From positions 1,792,119-1,856,118 of the forward strand of contig CM032659.1 of NCBI GenBank assembly GCA_019095985.1: 64,000 bases of DNA, read 5' to 3'. The position numbers were made by a program, and so were the translations under genes. The stretch comes from Streblospio benedicti. Taxonomy: Eukaryota > Annelida > Polychaeta > Spionida > Spionidae. Below, piece by piece: positions 23,165-35,238 of this stretch. The notes under the pieces are model-generated. The model had not been told where the DNA came from and ran no database searches. It worked only from the letters and a program-made list of their open reading frames with translations. How positions within the stretch are numbered: position 1 is the first letter of the stretch; every line of letters begins with the position of its first letter.

Positions 23165-25190
23165 ACAAGGGGCCTTTGGATGCTTGTATAAGGTAATTTC
23201 TTGTGTCTATGTAAATATGGAATTTTGTAATCTGTGTTTTGAAATTCTAATAAATGGCTTATTTCCTTATAATCAGATGGTTAACATCATGCCAATTAGT
23301 CATTAGACTGTTCATCAGGACACAAATAACTTACTTTCTCATCCAAAGCCAAACAATGTATAGGGCTAATATATACACGTTAGAAACCTGATTGAGGATA
23401 ACAATGGATTTGTATAAAATATAAAAGGCATTTTGTCCTAGTTCTATAAAAGTTATGAATATTTGGTAAATATTGCAGGTCTTTCATGTATGGTATATCA
23501 AATAAAACTGATTTCTCCATTTACTTTTTTCATTATGATAGTTATGTGTTTTATATTGGGGTTCATTTCCAATATTGGAAATTATGATATGAAAAATTGT
23601 CACTTCTTCACATTTGATGATCATAATATCCAATTAAAATATATACCATACCTGGTTCTTTAGTTCACTAAATTATCACATCAAATATCTAATTGCAGTA
23701 CAACTTAGCATGCCAAATCATGTGATATTAGCTGTTCTGAAGTCCAAATAACCTTTATCATAGAGCTTTAAGCAAATATTTTAAGCAACACTTAAAAAGA
23801 CAAATCTTTGTTCATCAAAGATATGGAAATTGTATGCCTTGGAAACATTGGGTTTTAAGATAATAGTGTAAATACTAAAACAAGCTAACACTATGGTAAT
23901 TTTCATCCAAACTTTACCATTTGAATGCATCAATATTTCATTGATAGGTTAGATGAAAATTGTATGAAAAGCTACGTGAAATCGATCTGTTTATAAATAT
24001 TCAACTTTATACTGATCCAATGTACGATAAAACCCAATAGGAATTAGCGATTTTATAAGCATTTTTACTATAGGTATTTTTCACATGACCATAATGTAAA
24101 CATACATTGATTTTAAAAGTTCAGCTGGGTGCATTTTTCACATATGAAATGTGTCAACGTAAAACGACGTCAATTTCCACTCTAGCACGGCGTGAAACGG
24201 TGACAGCTCTGATGATCTGGTTGGCACAAGGACAAAATGCATTGTGCCTGCCACTAGAATATTCAGGAGTCCCTCTCATTCCCACAAAGAAATGTCATTT
24301 AGTCCCATCCCCAGCTTTAGCTGGGACAGGGACTATCTGTTTTTCGAGTTGCGTTAACCTATGCCTGACGATTTGAAGAAAACTAAGGAGTGTTATGACC
24401 CCAAACTTTCAGATCCCTCTAAAAATGAACCATAGACGGACCCAGTCATTTTTGGTTTTTATGCGTCCTATGGTTATGTTATGATATTGATACTGTTTTT
24501 GACTGTTTATTTTTTAAAGTTGAAATGTACGTCATGGAACGTCGAGCGTCAGAGAGTAAACCTACAGAATGACGTAAAACGTATCAAACATTAACCCATT
24601 TGATAGGAATTATGCCACAATCAGATACAGCACCGTTTAACGTAAACTCTTCTGAACACCATTAAAACAAATAAACAATCCATGCCGATCAATGTTTATT
24701 ATTTCAAATGTGAAATAATGCCCCTTTTAAAGTAAAGAAACAATTATCAAACGGCGACGGCAACAGAGGAGAGAATGTTGCTATAATAAAGCATTTAATC
24801 TTTATTTGTGTTTATATCATACGCTTCCTATGTAGTGTTCCTGTCCATCATGCTTATAATGTAATACAATAAACAACATAAACTATCAAATGTTCAATGG
24901 TGCTGGGACTAATTTTGTACTCGAATATTAATGAGTACATTTCTAGTTTTCATGTGGTTTTGGCCTCTCATTTACAAAACCAATGAATCCATTAATTGTG
25001 CCCCCGCCACTGTTCATCATAAGCAAGATGATTGTTGATTGTTTTACGTTGCTACACTACTTACAACTGGCTTGGGTCTTAAAACTTATACAGAATATAA
25101 ATACCTAAAACTTACACGCCTCATACCTCACAGTTGTCTTAAGTTTGAACGAGATCGGTTCATCGGTAAAAGCTCTAGGTTGTCCGGAGA
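23165..25190. other. Intergenic, nothing firm
   Basis: AT-rich, no gene seen. AGCTGGGACAGGGACTATC at 24319 recurs at 32898, followed in both by a GTTTTTCGA(G/T)TTGC tail, so a small dispersed repeat ends at both places. A short inverted repeat (AACCATAGACG / CGTCCTATGGTT) lies at about 24428-24476. Confidence 0.4.
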
Positions 25191-25244
25191 CATACATAGT
25201 TAGAAATGAAGGGATCACAAGGCTTTCGCTTCAGCTGCTGAAGC

Positions 25245-25925
25245 AATGCAATGACAATGATAATGATGGAAAAGGTGGGTAATGGTAATGATAATATAAT
25301 GAAAAATTCTGTTAAGTAAGATAATGGTAATGTAATGGTAATAAACAAAAAAAAAAAAAAAAAAAAAAATCATTACTTTTTCATTATTCACCACATAAAT
25401 TTTATATGGATTATAAAGCTAGGAAATGCACAAAAAATACAAACTGCAATTTCAGATAAAAGCTTTAATTAAACCACCCATATGTAAAAGAACACCCTAC
25501 AAAGTCACAACTATTACTCATAAATAGTGACCATTCCACTTCCAATTACATTGTCAACCATTAGACCTCAGCAAACAATCTTAGTTAAAGGCACAGCATG
25601 GGATTTTAGTGTAGAGACAAGTTAGAATGTATCAGCTATAATCAAACAGTAGGAAGTCATAATGGTAGCTAAGTAACAATAGGCTGATAAATGTGGGAGA
25701 TGAAAATAGACAATGATAATGTATGTTTGATTGCTTAAGGCAAAGCCAAAATATCAAGTAAAGAAAAGTTACAAATATTTGTTCACATTTCCTGTTTCCT
25801 AGAGATTTGTGACAAAACAGTGCAATATTCTTAAAAATAATGAAACAATAATGAGAATTGTGAGGAAAATGGCAATGATAATATAATGATAATAAAGTAA
25901 TGATAATATAATGATAATGAAGAAA
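25245..25925. repeat. Degenerate AATGATAAT-type microsatellite tracts and poly(A)
   Basis: GATAATG/GGTAATG-rich tracts occur at 25250-25345 and 25855-25925. A run of 23 A lies at 25347-25369. No gene. Confidence 0.6.
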
Positions 25926-26431
25926 ATATTTTGTGAATTATATTGATATTGACACTTTTCATCATTATCTATAACTTAACAACTTTTCATTAAGACTAGT
26001 AAACACCTCAACACATAAACTTAGTAAACTATCACTGAAGGCACCAACAGTTCTGCAACAGCAATATTTAGCACTATGGGTTAACTAGAGGTTAGCAGTC
26101 CCAATGACCAATCATTGCTTTGTTTACTACCAACAGGCAGTGACTAAAATGGTGGATTGCTTTTGTTTTGAGGGCAGAACTCTGCAGGAGTTGATCACTT
26201 GCAACCTAATACAGACACAATGTATTATTTAAAATCTCTGCTTGCCAGTTAACCTGGGGTTTAGGTACAATGTCATAAGATGGTTAACAGCCCCAGTGAC
26301 CAATCAGTGCTTGCCAGTGAAACAAAGAGATGTTTTAGTATTTTAGTATGTCTGTTAATATGCACCAGTATGTAGCTGTGGCAGCCTCACTTTCAAATAG
26401 TGACCAGAGAGAGGATAATTTGTCTTTACCT

Positions 26432-26534
26432 GGTCAGTTCAGTTTAAGGCTTTGATGTGAGAATATCAAATCAATCAAAATTAACAACAAACAAAGGAAT
26501 ATCTTGGATTTCCACAAAGGTTGCAGCAATAATT
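26432..26534 (+). other. Probable leader exon of F-box gene 2
   Basis: Diverged from the leaders of the other genes but ending in the same way (TTCCACAAAGGTTGCAGCAA, then TAATT/GTAAGTG with the donor at 26535). Two TCAGTT initiator-like motifs lie at 26434-26443. No clear TATA box at -28. The acceptor GATTTTCAG at 26972 gives a 438-bp intron. Confidence 0.5.
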
Positions 26535-26802
26535 GTAAGTGTTTTGTTCATTATATATTTTATATTGTTGGAATCAATTGTTATTATTAATAGTATCATA
26601 TGATTTAAATTAGAGTATTTTCATCTGGTGGATTGGTCATAAATCTACCTGGAACCCCAATGACCAATGTATTTGGTAGAGCAACACACTGCGAGTTTGG
26701 ACAAAGATCTCGACTTGCGACAGAATACCGCGACTCCCAAAAAAGATCCCTTTTTCAATCACAGCCTGGGGCCCACTAAACCTTACTCAGGCTCTGTAAC
26801 AC

Positions 26803-26867
26803 TTGCTTTGGCATTGAGTCCCATGATGGGGGAATTCCCTCACAAAAGTGACTCAACGCCAAAGCAA
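26803..26867. other. Strong hairpin in the intron of F-box gene 2
   Basis: TTGCTTTGGCATTGAGTC and its complement (one mismatch) form 18-bp arms around a 29-nt loop that itself contains the palindrome GGGAATTCCC. On the - strand the mismatch would be a G-U pair. Confidence 0.55.
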
Positions 26868-27030
26868 CAAAGCAAGGTGACTGTGCCAAGATCTCAGTCT
26901 GTCAGTAAGACACATCACATGCTAGATCGGTTAGAATTACCATTCATCTGAGCTTATTTTGGTGATTTTCAGATTTGCACGATGGCGTTAGATCAGGCTG
27001 CACCTCCTCACAAACGTCCCAAGTTGGATC

Positions 27031-28341
27031 ATGAAGACGGGGAATACAGCTGAGACAGATGTCGCTTCACATCGAACAACGGAGAAAGACGCAGCTATCA
27101 GTGAGAAAGACGTGGCGACACCAAAGAAACACATAAACGATTTGCCAAAGGAACTTCTGGCCAGAGTCTTGGGTTTCCTGCCTCGCTATGACCTTGTGAG
27201 AAACGCTAGTGCGGTCTGTTGGAGGTGGCATGAGGCTGCTTTTGACCAAGACAATTGGAAGGAGATAGATGTTTGTGTTGGTGACAAGATGAGTGTGCAA
27301 GATCTCGGACGATTGGTAAAAGACAGCACCAAGATTCTACGGATTAGATTTGATGAGATAAGGTTTCTTGAGACATTTGAAAATGTATTAAGAAAAAGCA
27401 GTTCTTTGAAAGTACTAGTATTGAAAGTGAGAAGATCTCAACACGATTCTTCTGACATGGCTTCAATCATGAACATTTTCTGCTGCAGGGTTCGCTCCAG
27501 AGGAGCTCTAACATCAATAGGACAGCATTGTGTAGAGCTCCAAGAGCTAGAGTTACACCAAGTAGATGGATTGACTGATGAAATACTCACATCAATATTG
27601 AAATCATGCAAAGACCTAAGAAAACTTACTGTTTCTCGTTGTAATTTATTAACAACAGGTATTTTATCTATGATTGGTAACAATGCTAGCCAATTGAAAG
27701 AACTGGACGTAGGATTTGCCGATAATGAACGCATACAGCTACATAATCATTCCATCGAACAACTTGTTGCAGGCTGTCCCATGTTACAGACATTGGAGAT
27801 TTATGCCCACACCAGTTACCGCACGGACTGGAGACGCATCAGTGAGCTGAAGTACTTGAGAAAACTTACAATAGCATGTACAGCTGTTGAATGGCTCATA
27901 GATGATAAGGTGATTATTCCGTGGATAACAGAATGCGAGAATTTGCAATTCCTTGCCGTATTCAGTCAAGATCTTGGTGAAGAATCGCTGAAAGTAATAG
28001 CTTCGAGTCGTTTGGCAGATCTCAATATGTTAATTTCACGTGAAATCACTGACCAGGGACTGGAGTATCTGGCCACAAGTACAACTCTTCGCAGAATACT
28101 TTTGGTAGCGAATCAAGATTTGATTTCAGTTACTGGCCATGGCATTATAAAATTAGCAAGAGCCCTAACAAAAGTAGAAAGATTGACTGTGATGGTCAGC
28201 CACTGCCAACATCCCCTCTTCATACAAATGCAAGAACTTAGCTCTATATGGAAAGGAGTTTATCCTATTTCAGTAAAGCCAGTGCAGAGATGTGAACCCG
28301 TCAGCGTTGAAAATCTTAATCACAGCCATGAAAAATCTTAA
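27031..28341 (+). CDS. F-box/LRR protein, paralog 2 (altered N-terminus)
   Basis: A 436-residue frame. The F-box is at about residues 38-82 (LPKELLARVLGFLPRYDLVR, VCWRW, DNWKEID) and is followed by FBXL-type LRRs (LQELELHQVDGLTDEILTSI and later). The C-terminal tail beyond KGVYPISVK is longer than in gene 1. The paralogous start would be the ATG at 26982 (MALDQAAPPHKRPKLDHED), but an extra base near 27040 relative to gene 1 sends that frame to a stop at about 27053. The long frame instead starts at the ATG at 27031, inside the old one, so the KRPKLDHED motif is lost from the protein and translation would need re-initiation or leaky scanning. It is likely still an F-box protein, as the remaining 430 codons are open. 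A sequencing error is the alternative. Confidence 0.8.
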   Translation: MKTGNTAETDVASHRTTEKDAAISEKDVATPKKHINDLPKELLARVLGFLPRYDLVRNASAVCWRWHEAAFDQDNWKEIDVCVGDKMSVQDLGRLVKDSTKILRIRFDEIRFLETFENVLRKSSSLKVLVLKVRRSQHDSSDMASIMNIFCCRVRSRGALTSIGQHCVELQELELHQVDGLTDEILTSILKSCKDLRKLTVSRCNLLTTGILSMIGNNASQLKELDVGFADNERIQLHNHSIEQLVAGCPMLQTLEIYAHTSYRTDWRRISELKYLRKLTIACTAVEWLIDDKVIIPWITECENLQFLAVFSQDLGEESLKVIASSRLADLNMLISREITDQGLEYLATSTTLRRILLVANQDLISVTGHGIIKLARALTKVERLTVMVSHCQHPLFIQMQELSSIWKGVYPISVKPVQRCEPVSVENLNHSHEKS

Positions 28342-28400
28342 TTTTCAAGCAAAAATCTTAATAAAAAATATAAAAAATCTTAATAAAATCTTATTGTTTT
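28308..28400 (+). repeat. AAAATCTTAAT repeats over the stop codon and polyadenylation signals of gene 2
   Basis: AAAATCTTAAT-like units recur about five times, starting inside the last codons and continuing through two AATAAA signals. The extra C-terminal residues of paralog 2 (SVENLNHSHEKS) partly derive from this repeat. Confidence 0.6.
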
Positions 28401-29213
28401 TCTACTTATAATAAACAATAATAAGGGAAATACCAGTATATTTACTAGTATTGTAAACTACTCTGGGGTGAAATGAAAAAAAAATATGATGATTGGAAAA
28501 AAATCTAGATATCACAGAAATCAATTATAAAAAATATCACCAAAATCCAACAAGAATTGATAAAGTAGTTAATATTTAGATTAACATTATAATAACAAGC
28601 ATTTGTCATTTACCCCTCTGTCACAGGCTTCATCTTATAAGTCCATCAAATGGCATTTTGAAGCAGTGTCATCTTGATTAAAAATAGATAACTTTATGTG
28701 AAACCCTATTAGGAATGATAGTAGATTATATATTTTACTGTTACTTTAATATTCTAAGCATATTAAAAGAAGTTTCAACAGATTGACACCAAAGTAGCCA
28801 TATTGGCAAGCGCGCACCTGCTGCACCTACTAGTTCCCAAGGCAACATGCATTTATCACAACGCAAATACAGCAGTGTGCAAACACGTTTTCTCGCACTA
28901 GATAAATTACCTTCGTGAACCAGTTGAAGTTATTTTGTTTCTTGCAAATAAAGATTGCGTTATGAACGCATATTTCTCTGACACTAGTAAAATCCCGTAA
29001 TAAACCAATGTCCCGGACGTAATGAATTTTCAGGGGTCAAAAATCGTAAAAATATGGGGAAAAAACGTAAGTTCACATCTCTGCCAGTGTTCTAGTTATG
29101 GGCACACCCTACGTAGGGTTGATTACATCTCCACGGGAACGTTGACATTATAACAGAACATAGCCAGTGATAACAATCTGGAGATTAATTGGCGATACGT
29201 TCACTTAATGAAA
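28401..29213. other. Intergenic, nothing firm
   Basis: AT-rich. No gene or complete transposon seen. Confidence 0.4.
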
Positions 29214-31280
29214 ACATACGTTTTAAATAAACATATTTGCTCTTGAACGTCAGTAACTATAATTCAGGCAAACTGTTAAGTGGAGATTTCAATTGGGGAA
29301 ACATTTTACAGTACAGTGGATGTCCTCAACAACAGAACCTACAGTCACAAATCCTTCCTTTGTAGAGGGTTTCCCTTGTTTGCTACATCATTGACATTAT
29401 TATAAAAGTTTCCGTTATTCAGTTTTTCCTTTGTTTACTCTTCTTTGTTGAGGACATTTACATGAGTCACAATGGCACCTCGTGACCTGGCCATAACTAG
29501 AGCAATGTTTTAAACGTCAAACGTAAACAGGTAGAGACGATCACCTAAACAAAAATCATAAATTATAGTACTTGTCTAGCGAAGCTAGTATTCTAGTATC
29601 GGGAAATGATAGAACACTGATTATGTTTCGATAATCTGGTAAAATATTTCATATATTTCCATTATTTATATGTATTTCCTAAATTTTTGTGAGCCATTGA
29701 AAACCTATGTAAAATAATTATTTTCTTGATTTATAGTTGTTATTTTATTAACATTGATGAACAAGTAGGTTCAGCTGAAATACTTATTGCTTTTTGGTGC
29801 CATGTTTTGTATTTAGATTTAATTTTAGGCCAAAGTTGGAGCAATAAAATAAAAAAATGCATAATTCTAGTCTTATAGACTGAAATACTGCAAAGATTGA
29901 AAGAAACAAATACAGTAAAAAAATTTTATTATATTTTATTTTCTTTGATCCCCATACAATCAAATACAATAAATCAAGAGTTTTTGAAAATCAACTTTTA
30001 ATTAAGATCATAAAACATTTCTGTCAAAGAGTTCAACCTCGGCAGCATATTTTGTCTCTATTTTTGAAAATTATTTTAACACATTTGTGATGATACAAAA
30101 AAAGATTCATTATAAACTTTACCTAACCTCGAAATTTTCCTGTTTAAGAATGAAATAAAAAAATCTCCGATTTACCTAACCTTTTGAAAATTCAACCTGA
30201 CCTGAAACAAGAATCATTTAAGTAGGCCTAAGAAATTGTGATCACATCATAAACTACCCATAACTGGAACACTTGCTCTAAAGTCATTGTTTTGAAGTGA
30301 TATTGATGAGATAAATAATAATGACAAATAGACAAAACCCATTTTTTATTTATTAGTCTTTTTTCTAAACAACCACAACACTGTTTTAAAATCACCTGGT
30401 TTCAAAGAAATAATGAATACCTTTATGTTTACTAATCGTCATCGTAAACGTGCAGTTTCTTACTGGCACATAGCGTAGACCGTGGAGTGAATCACGTCCA
30501 GCAATAATGGTGCCAGGTGAAACGTGTCTCATTTAAAAAGCGCACAGATCCAATATCTGTGCCTTAGTGGACGTAAAAGTATTGAACAGGTGCGAGCTAG
30601 TGAGCCAACTGAATTTCTCGGATGTTCGTGACTGAAAAACACCACACAGTCTTTGTTGTCATACATTAATATGAACATTTCTGGAGAGTTCATGAGTTGT
30701 ACATGTACATTAGATATGCATGAAAGCTTTGTGTTAACACTAGTATTCAATATATTTCACTGCTTTCTATTGTGTCCAGCCGCTGTTTGTGAGACCAAGA
30801 TGGGTGCTGTTTCGTTTACATCTCTCAGAGCGCTCGCTGATTGGCTGACAGACTTCAAAGGGCGGAGATCGGAAATATGAAGAGTCAAAATTATTACCTG
30901 CTGTACAATTATAAAAGTAGTAGTCCAAACGTTTATGAAAACAAAGAAATATTAAGATAAAATGACCAAAAATGTAGCATAATAGATAAATACAAATAAC
31001 AAAATTTCACATAAAATCCATTCAGTATGATGTAATTCCTTTAAAAAACAACTTAAACATATCATAAATACCACTAACAACATTATATGAAACCTGAACA
31101 ATATAAAGCGAATATCTTGCATATTTCTGTGGCTCGGCCAGTCACAATGAGGTCATGATGTGACTGACAAATGGTAGTTGGTCACAAGTTTGCATTGTGA
31201 TAAAAAACAATATTTTATACAAGTGACTAAAAAACGTCCAAATTAGATGTTTTGTTTAAAACAATACTATGATTTAATGC
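29214..31280. repeat. Duplicated block A, right copy
   Basis: Matches 1-1530. It contains an AT-rich insertion of about 565 bp (about 29669-30233) absent from the left copy, plus a smaller one near 31085-31175. Neither has clear terminal repeats. The block ends about 200 bp before the zinc-finger gene. Confidence 0.8.
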
Positions 31281-31474
31281 ATATTAAAGCTGTAATTAGT
31301 CTTGAATCTTTTTTCTCAAATATTCCTAGCATTGTATAATTTGATAGTAGAATTACAAGGAATTTATAACCCAACACTCTTATATATACAGATATTTTCT
31401 AATTTTATGTGAAAGCCTTCACAAGTTGCTAAATTCCACTGCCTGAAGGATAAGAACATATAAAACGAGTTACC

Positions 31475-32488
31475 ATGGATACAGCCAAAACAGTCAAATG
31501 CACTGATTGTGAGGAAAAATTTAGTTCCACCAATTCTTTACAGATTCATATGAAAAGCCACGATGAAAACTTTGGTGACAGGTTAGTGTGTGACAAAACT
31601 TCCAGTCAGGAAAGAACCCAAAATGTAGAGAAAACTTGTGTCCTGAAGGAACCTTATAGATGTAGTGAGTGTGGCAAGAGTTTTAGTCAGAAAAGGTACT
31701 TGGCAAGGCATAAGAAAACCCACGATGGAAAAAAACTATATCAGTGTACAGTTTGTGAGAAATCATTTCTTTTGAAGAAAGGTCTGGAAAGCCACATGAG
31801 GACCCATACCGGAGACTTTCCTTATGCATGTGATATTTGTCAGAAAGGATTCTCCAGTAAATTTGCTGTAGAAATGCACATACGCACACATACTGGAGAG
31901 ACACCTTATGAGTGTAGTGAGTGTGGGAAGTCTTTTAATCAAAAAAACAGCTTGACCAGACACATGCGAATCCATACAGGGAAGAAACCTCATGAATGTG
32001 GTGAATGTGAGAAGTGTGTTAGTAGCAACGCACTATTGACCACGAACACAAGGACCCATACCGGCGACTTTCCTTATGCATGTGATATTTGTCAGAAAGG
32101 ATTCTCCTGTAAATCTGCTGTAAAGAACCACATACCCACACATACTGGGGAAAAACCGTATGAGTGTAGTGAGTGTGGGAAGTGTTATAGTCACAATAGC
32201 ACCTTGACCAGGCATATGAGATTCCACTCTGGGGAGAAACTTTATAAATGTAGTCAGTGTGGAAAGGGTTTCTGTCAAAGTTACAATTTGACCACACACA
32301 TGAGAATCCACACGGGGGAGAAACCATATCAATGCACATTGTGTGAGATTTCATTCAGTCAGAAGTCAAATTTGGACAGCCACATGACAACCCATATTAG
32401 TGAAAAACCTTTAAAATGTGGGCGTTGTGAAAAAGCGTTTTATCAAAAGCGTGCTTTAGAAAGTCATTTGTGCGTCCCCATGGAATAG
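31475..32488 (+). CDS. C2H2 zinc-finger protein, single exon, 337 aa
   Basis: The start is in an excellent context (ACCATGG). The protein is almost entirely Kruppel-type fingers: one near residues 9-30 (KCTDC...HMKSH), then from about residue 62 a continuous run linked by TGEKPY-like linkers. I count ten fingers plus a last incomplete one (LKCGRCEKAF...HLCVPME). Finger 6 is degenerate: its first zinc histidine is Asn (TTNTRTH) and its core Phe is Val. Such proteins usually bind DNA in the nucleus as transcription regulators. There is no KRAB, BTB or SCAN domain. A block of about 84 codons (fingers 3-5) is repeated as fingers 6-8 with high DNA identity in the DFPYACDICQKGFS segment. AATAAA lies at 32853. 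Confidence 0.88.
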   Translation: MDTAKTVKCTDCEEKFSSTNSLQIHMKSHDENFGDRLVCDKTSSQERTQNVEKTCVLKEPYRCSECGKSFSQKRYLARHKKTHDGKKLYQCTVCEKSFLLKKGLESHMRTHTGDFPYACDICQKGFSSKFAVEMHIRTHTGETPYECSECGKSFNQKNSLTRHMRIHTGKKPHECGECEKCVSSNALLTTNTRTHTGDFPYACDICQKGFSCKSAVKNHIPTHTGEKPYECSECGKCYSHNSTLTRHMRFHSGEKLYKCSQCGKGFCQSYNLTTHMRIHTGEKPYQCTLCEISFSQKSNLDSHMTTHISEKPLKCGRCEKAFYQKRALESHLCVPME

Positions 32489-32852
32489 AAACTACGTGTG
32501 TGTTGAAAGCAGGTGCCTGTGAAACACATCAGTAAAAAGACATCATATTAGACCATAGACTATTGAGAAAAGAGCTTGTATCATTGGTGGATTACAACTA
32601 TTCCTATATGGAAACCCCATCAATATTGAAGTGATGTGATCACAAGTTTGCATTATGGTTATAATAAGACACTGAAAAATGAGAATAGAGAACCTCAAGT
32701 TTACATTATAGACAAAAATATAATTGCACATTTATAACTAAAATGTGTTTACATTAGTGTTCTTCTTAAAACATTCATGTAACAGTTCACTGTAAATTGA
32801 TGACGTAAGGAACTTTTGGAGTTGTTTTTTTTAACACTACTGTCATTTAAAA

Positions 32853-32858
32853 AATAAA
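32853..32858 (+). terminator. Polyadenylation signal of the zinc-finger gene
   Basis: AATAAA about 365 bp after the stop codon, the first good signal downstream. Confidence 0.4.
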
Positions 32859-33000
32859 TACATGTAACAGAATATAAGAGTGTAATATTTATAGACTAGC
32901 TGGGACAGGGACTATCGGTTTTTCGATTTGCATTAAATTTGAAACAAATAATTACGAATTTGTGTTTATCTGTCTCCTGGGAACAGTTTATGACTTATCA

Positions 33001-33374
33001 CAGGGCTGCCAACCCGTCAATAGCCATTTCTGTACTCAGGATGCCCAAAATTAGTATTTTAGGGGTATTCTGTGGTGGAACGGCAAACGGTCTACAAAAA
33101 TACTGGGTGTAAAAAGAAATCCATAAGCACAGAACTGATATTAATGTATTTCTGGTGTAATGTAACCAATATTCAGGGCTTTTAACACCAAACACAAACA
33201 CACATATCTATGTTGGGATGCAGTTCCTGTGCTTTTACTTCATAAAAAGTAATTATTAATGAAAAATACACAAAGTGGGGAAATCTGTATTTTGAAGATA
33301 GAATCAGTATTTGGGTATTTTGGGTCGGAAATCTGTATTAATAACCGGCATATCTGTACTACTTGGCAGCCCTG
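33001..33374. mobile_element. 374-bp MITE with CAGGGCTGCCAA ends
   Basis: The 12-bp perfect terminal inverted repeats CAGGGCTGCCAA / TTGGCAGCCCTG are flanked by TTATCA on both sides (32995-33000 and 33375-33380). The ends look hAT-like, but the visible duplication is 6 bp rather than 8, so I leave the family open. No coding capacity. Confidence 0.75.
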
Positions 33375-33835
33375 TTATCATCACCAAACTTGACATTTGG
33401 TATGTCCATATCACTCTCCTCATGTGATTTGATATTGGTGTACTTTGGCCTACTTTTAATTGCAATCTGCATGCTGCCATGACCTTATATTACGCAAATT
33501 CTGAGAAAAAGAAAGAATTATGCAAATTTTGAGAATGTTACAAATTGTTACGTTTTATTATGCCGGTTCCTCTGGTTCTGTATCCTTTTGCTTAGTCAGT
33601 TTAGTATATAGTATATAGTCAGTTTTGTAGAATCTAGTCATCAGTCATATTTTTGTCAATGTTGCAAAACCACAAAATTAATAGCAGCTACATGTAACAT
33701 CTATGGATTTACAGTATTTGTTATGCAGCTGTTGCTCTAGAAAATATTTTAGGTTTTAACCAAGAATAAACTTACGTGTTAAAATGCTTAGCAGAATATG
33801 TTTTATGTTAATTGATAATGTGCTTTGTTTTCTCT

Positions 33836-35238
33836 TGGGAAGACATGATCAAGTATTGTGTATTTCTACTGCTGTTGCTTTAGAAAATATTTTAGGTTTT
33901 AAACCAAGAAATAAGGTACAAGTGTTAAAATGTTTTACGCATTTTTAATATCTAGATCACCAGCATATGCCAAAAAATTACCTGTTAATAGTATGAAGTT
34001 GAAATGTTCAACATGAAAATATCAAAACCTCTTGTTATTTCTGGAAATAACATATATGAAATTAAATCTGTCACCCAGAAAGTATCTAATGCAAAGATTC
34101 ATGAAAATTGCATCCTTTGCGCCAATTTTGTGCGTAAATTTTTGAAATTTTTATGTACAAAATTAGCGACCCCCCCTCAATTTCCATGTTAGTAGGGAAG
34201 TAGGTAAGTAACCTCTGTGTTGACATCCATTGTGCTGTGTATAGTGATCTCTATGATCATATCATGGATGAATAACTCAAGATTTAAGAAAACAAAATTA
34301 CAATGAAGACCAATTATCGGGACTTCAAATTTCCATCAATGTGGATAGAGGGGGGGTATATCGGATCAGATAAGCCTGTTTAGTACTGTACTAAAGGTTC
34401 TATTTTTAATGTAGTTTTTTTAATCTTTTTAAATTAAATTGATACAGCAGGACCTACAGACAGAAATTTACAAATTTCAGCTATTTCAAAATACTATGCT
34501 TAAATCCTGAATGAATTTTTGTCTATCTGTGATGTTAGAGTTACTATGTTTTCTACATTCGGTGCTAGCTGTTACTTTTTCAAAACTTGCATGAAATTGA
34601 TGCTGGAAGAACAAAAATGCTTTGCTGAATTGTCATTATTAACCTCAGTTTATAAGGGTTCCATATGGGTAACTGCGTATTGGATGTATGGCGAACATGC
34701 ACAAATATAAAGTGTTTCAATTGACATCAACCAATTTTCCACTTTTCTGACCCAAGTTTTGTCAACTTCATGCCCCCGCCCCCAACCCCCCCTGTCAACT
34801 TGGGACATAATCAGAAAAAAAGCATGAAATTAACGTAACTGGCTAATTTAAAATTATTTTTATTAATGGAATAAAAAATTATAGATAAATATGCAAATTT
34901 ATACTTTTGTCAACAATTGCCCCAAATGCAACAATTTTTACTCCAATTTTCTATGAAATAAGGGGGAGGTTATTTTTAACCAAAATAATTGCCTATGGAT
35001 TCCCTGTTTTTGCAAAATGGTTGTGCTATCAAGACAAACTAGCACAAAACTAGCATTCTAACCTAGAAAACATTTTCATTGAAAGGAAATTAAAAAGTTG
35101 AAGCTAAAAATATGCTAACTGTGAATAGATACATTATTCATTACTACACAGGTAAGTTTCATAAATAAGCTTTTTTTCATAAATAAGCTTTGGATTTTTT
35201 TTTCATAAGTAGAAATATAAAAGAACATTGATTATGGA
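33836..35238. repeat. Duplicated block E, left copy
   Basis: 33836-34190 matches 50597-50950 and 35025-35238 matches 51250-51464. The 36-bp stretch GTTAGTAGGGAAGTAGGTAA... at 34184 occurs in inverted orientation at about 51199-51233, so the middle has been rearranged. 33725-33790 and 33867-33935 are direct repeats of each other. No gene recognised. Confidence 0.7.

Noticed and set aside
22263-23168. Long open frames (301 and 192 codons) on the - strand
   Set aside because: They are translations of the 32-bp minisatellite; a 32-bp unit without stops stays open in several frames. No gene evidence.
26667-26951. 94-codon frame upstream of F-box gene 2
   Set aside because: It lies within the predicted intron and covers the hairpin; no recognisable domain, no paralogous frame.
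31683-32354. Antisense frames opposite the zinc-finger gene
   Set aside because: Shadows of the periodic finger codons on the other strand.
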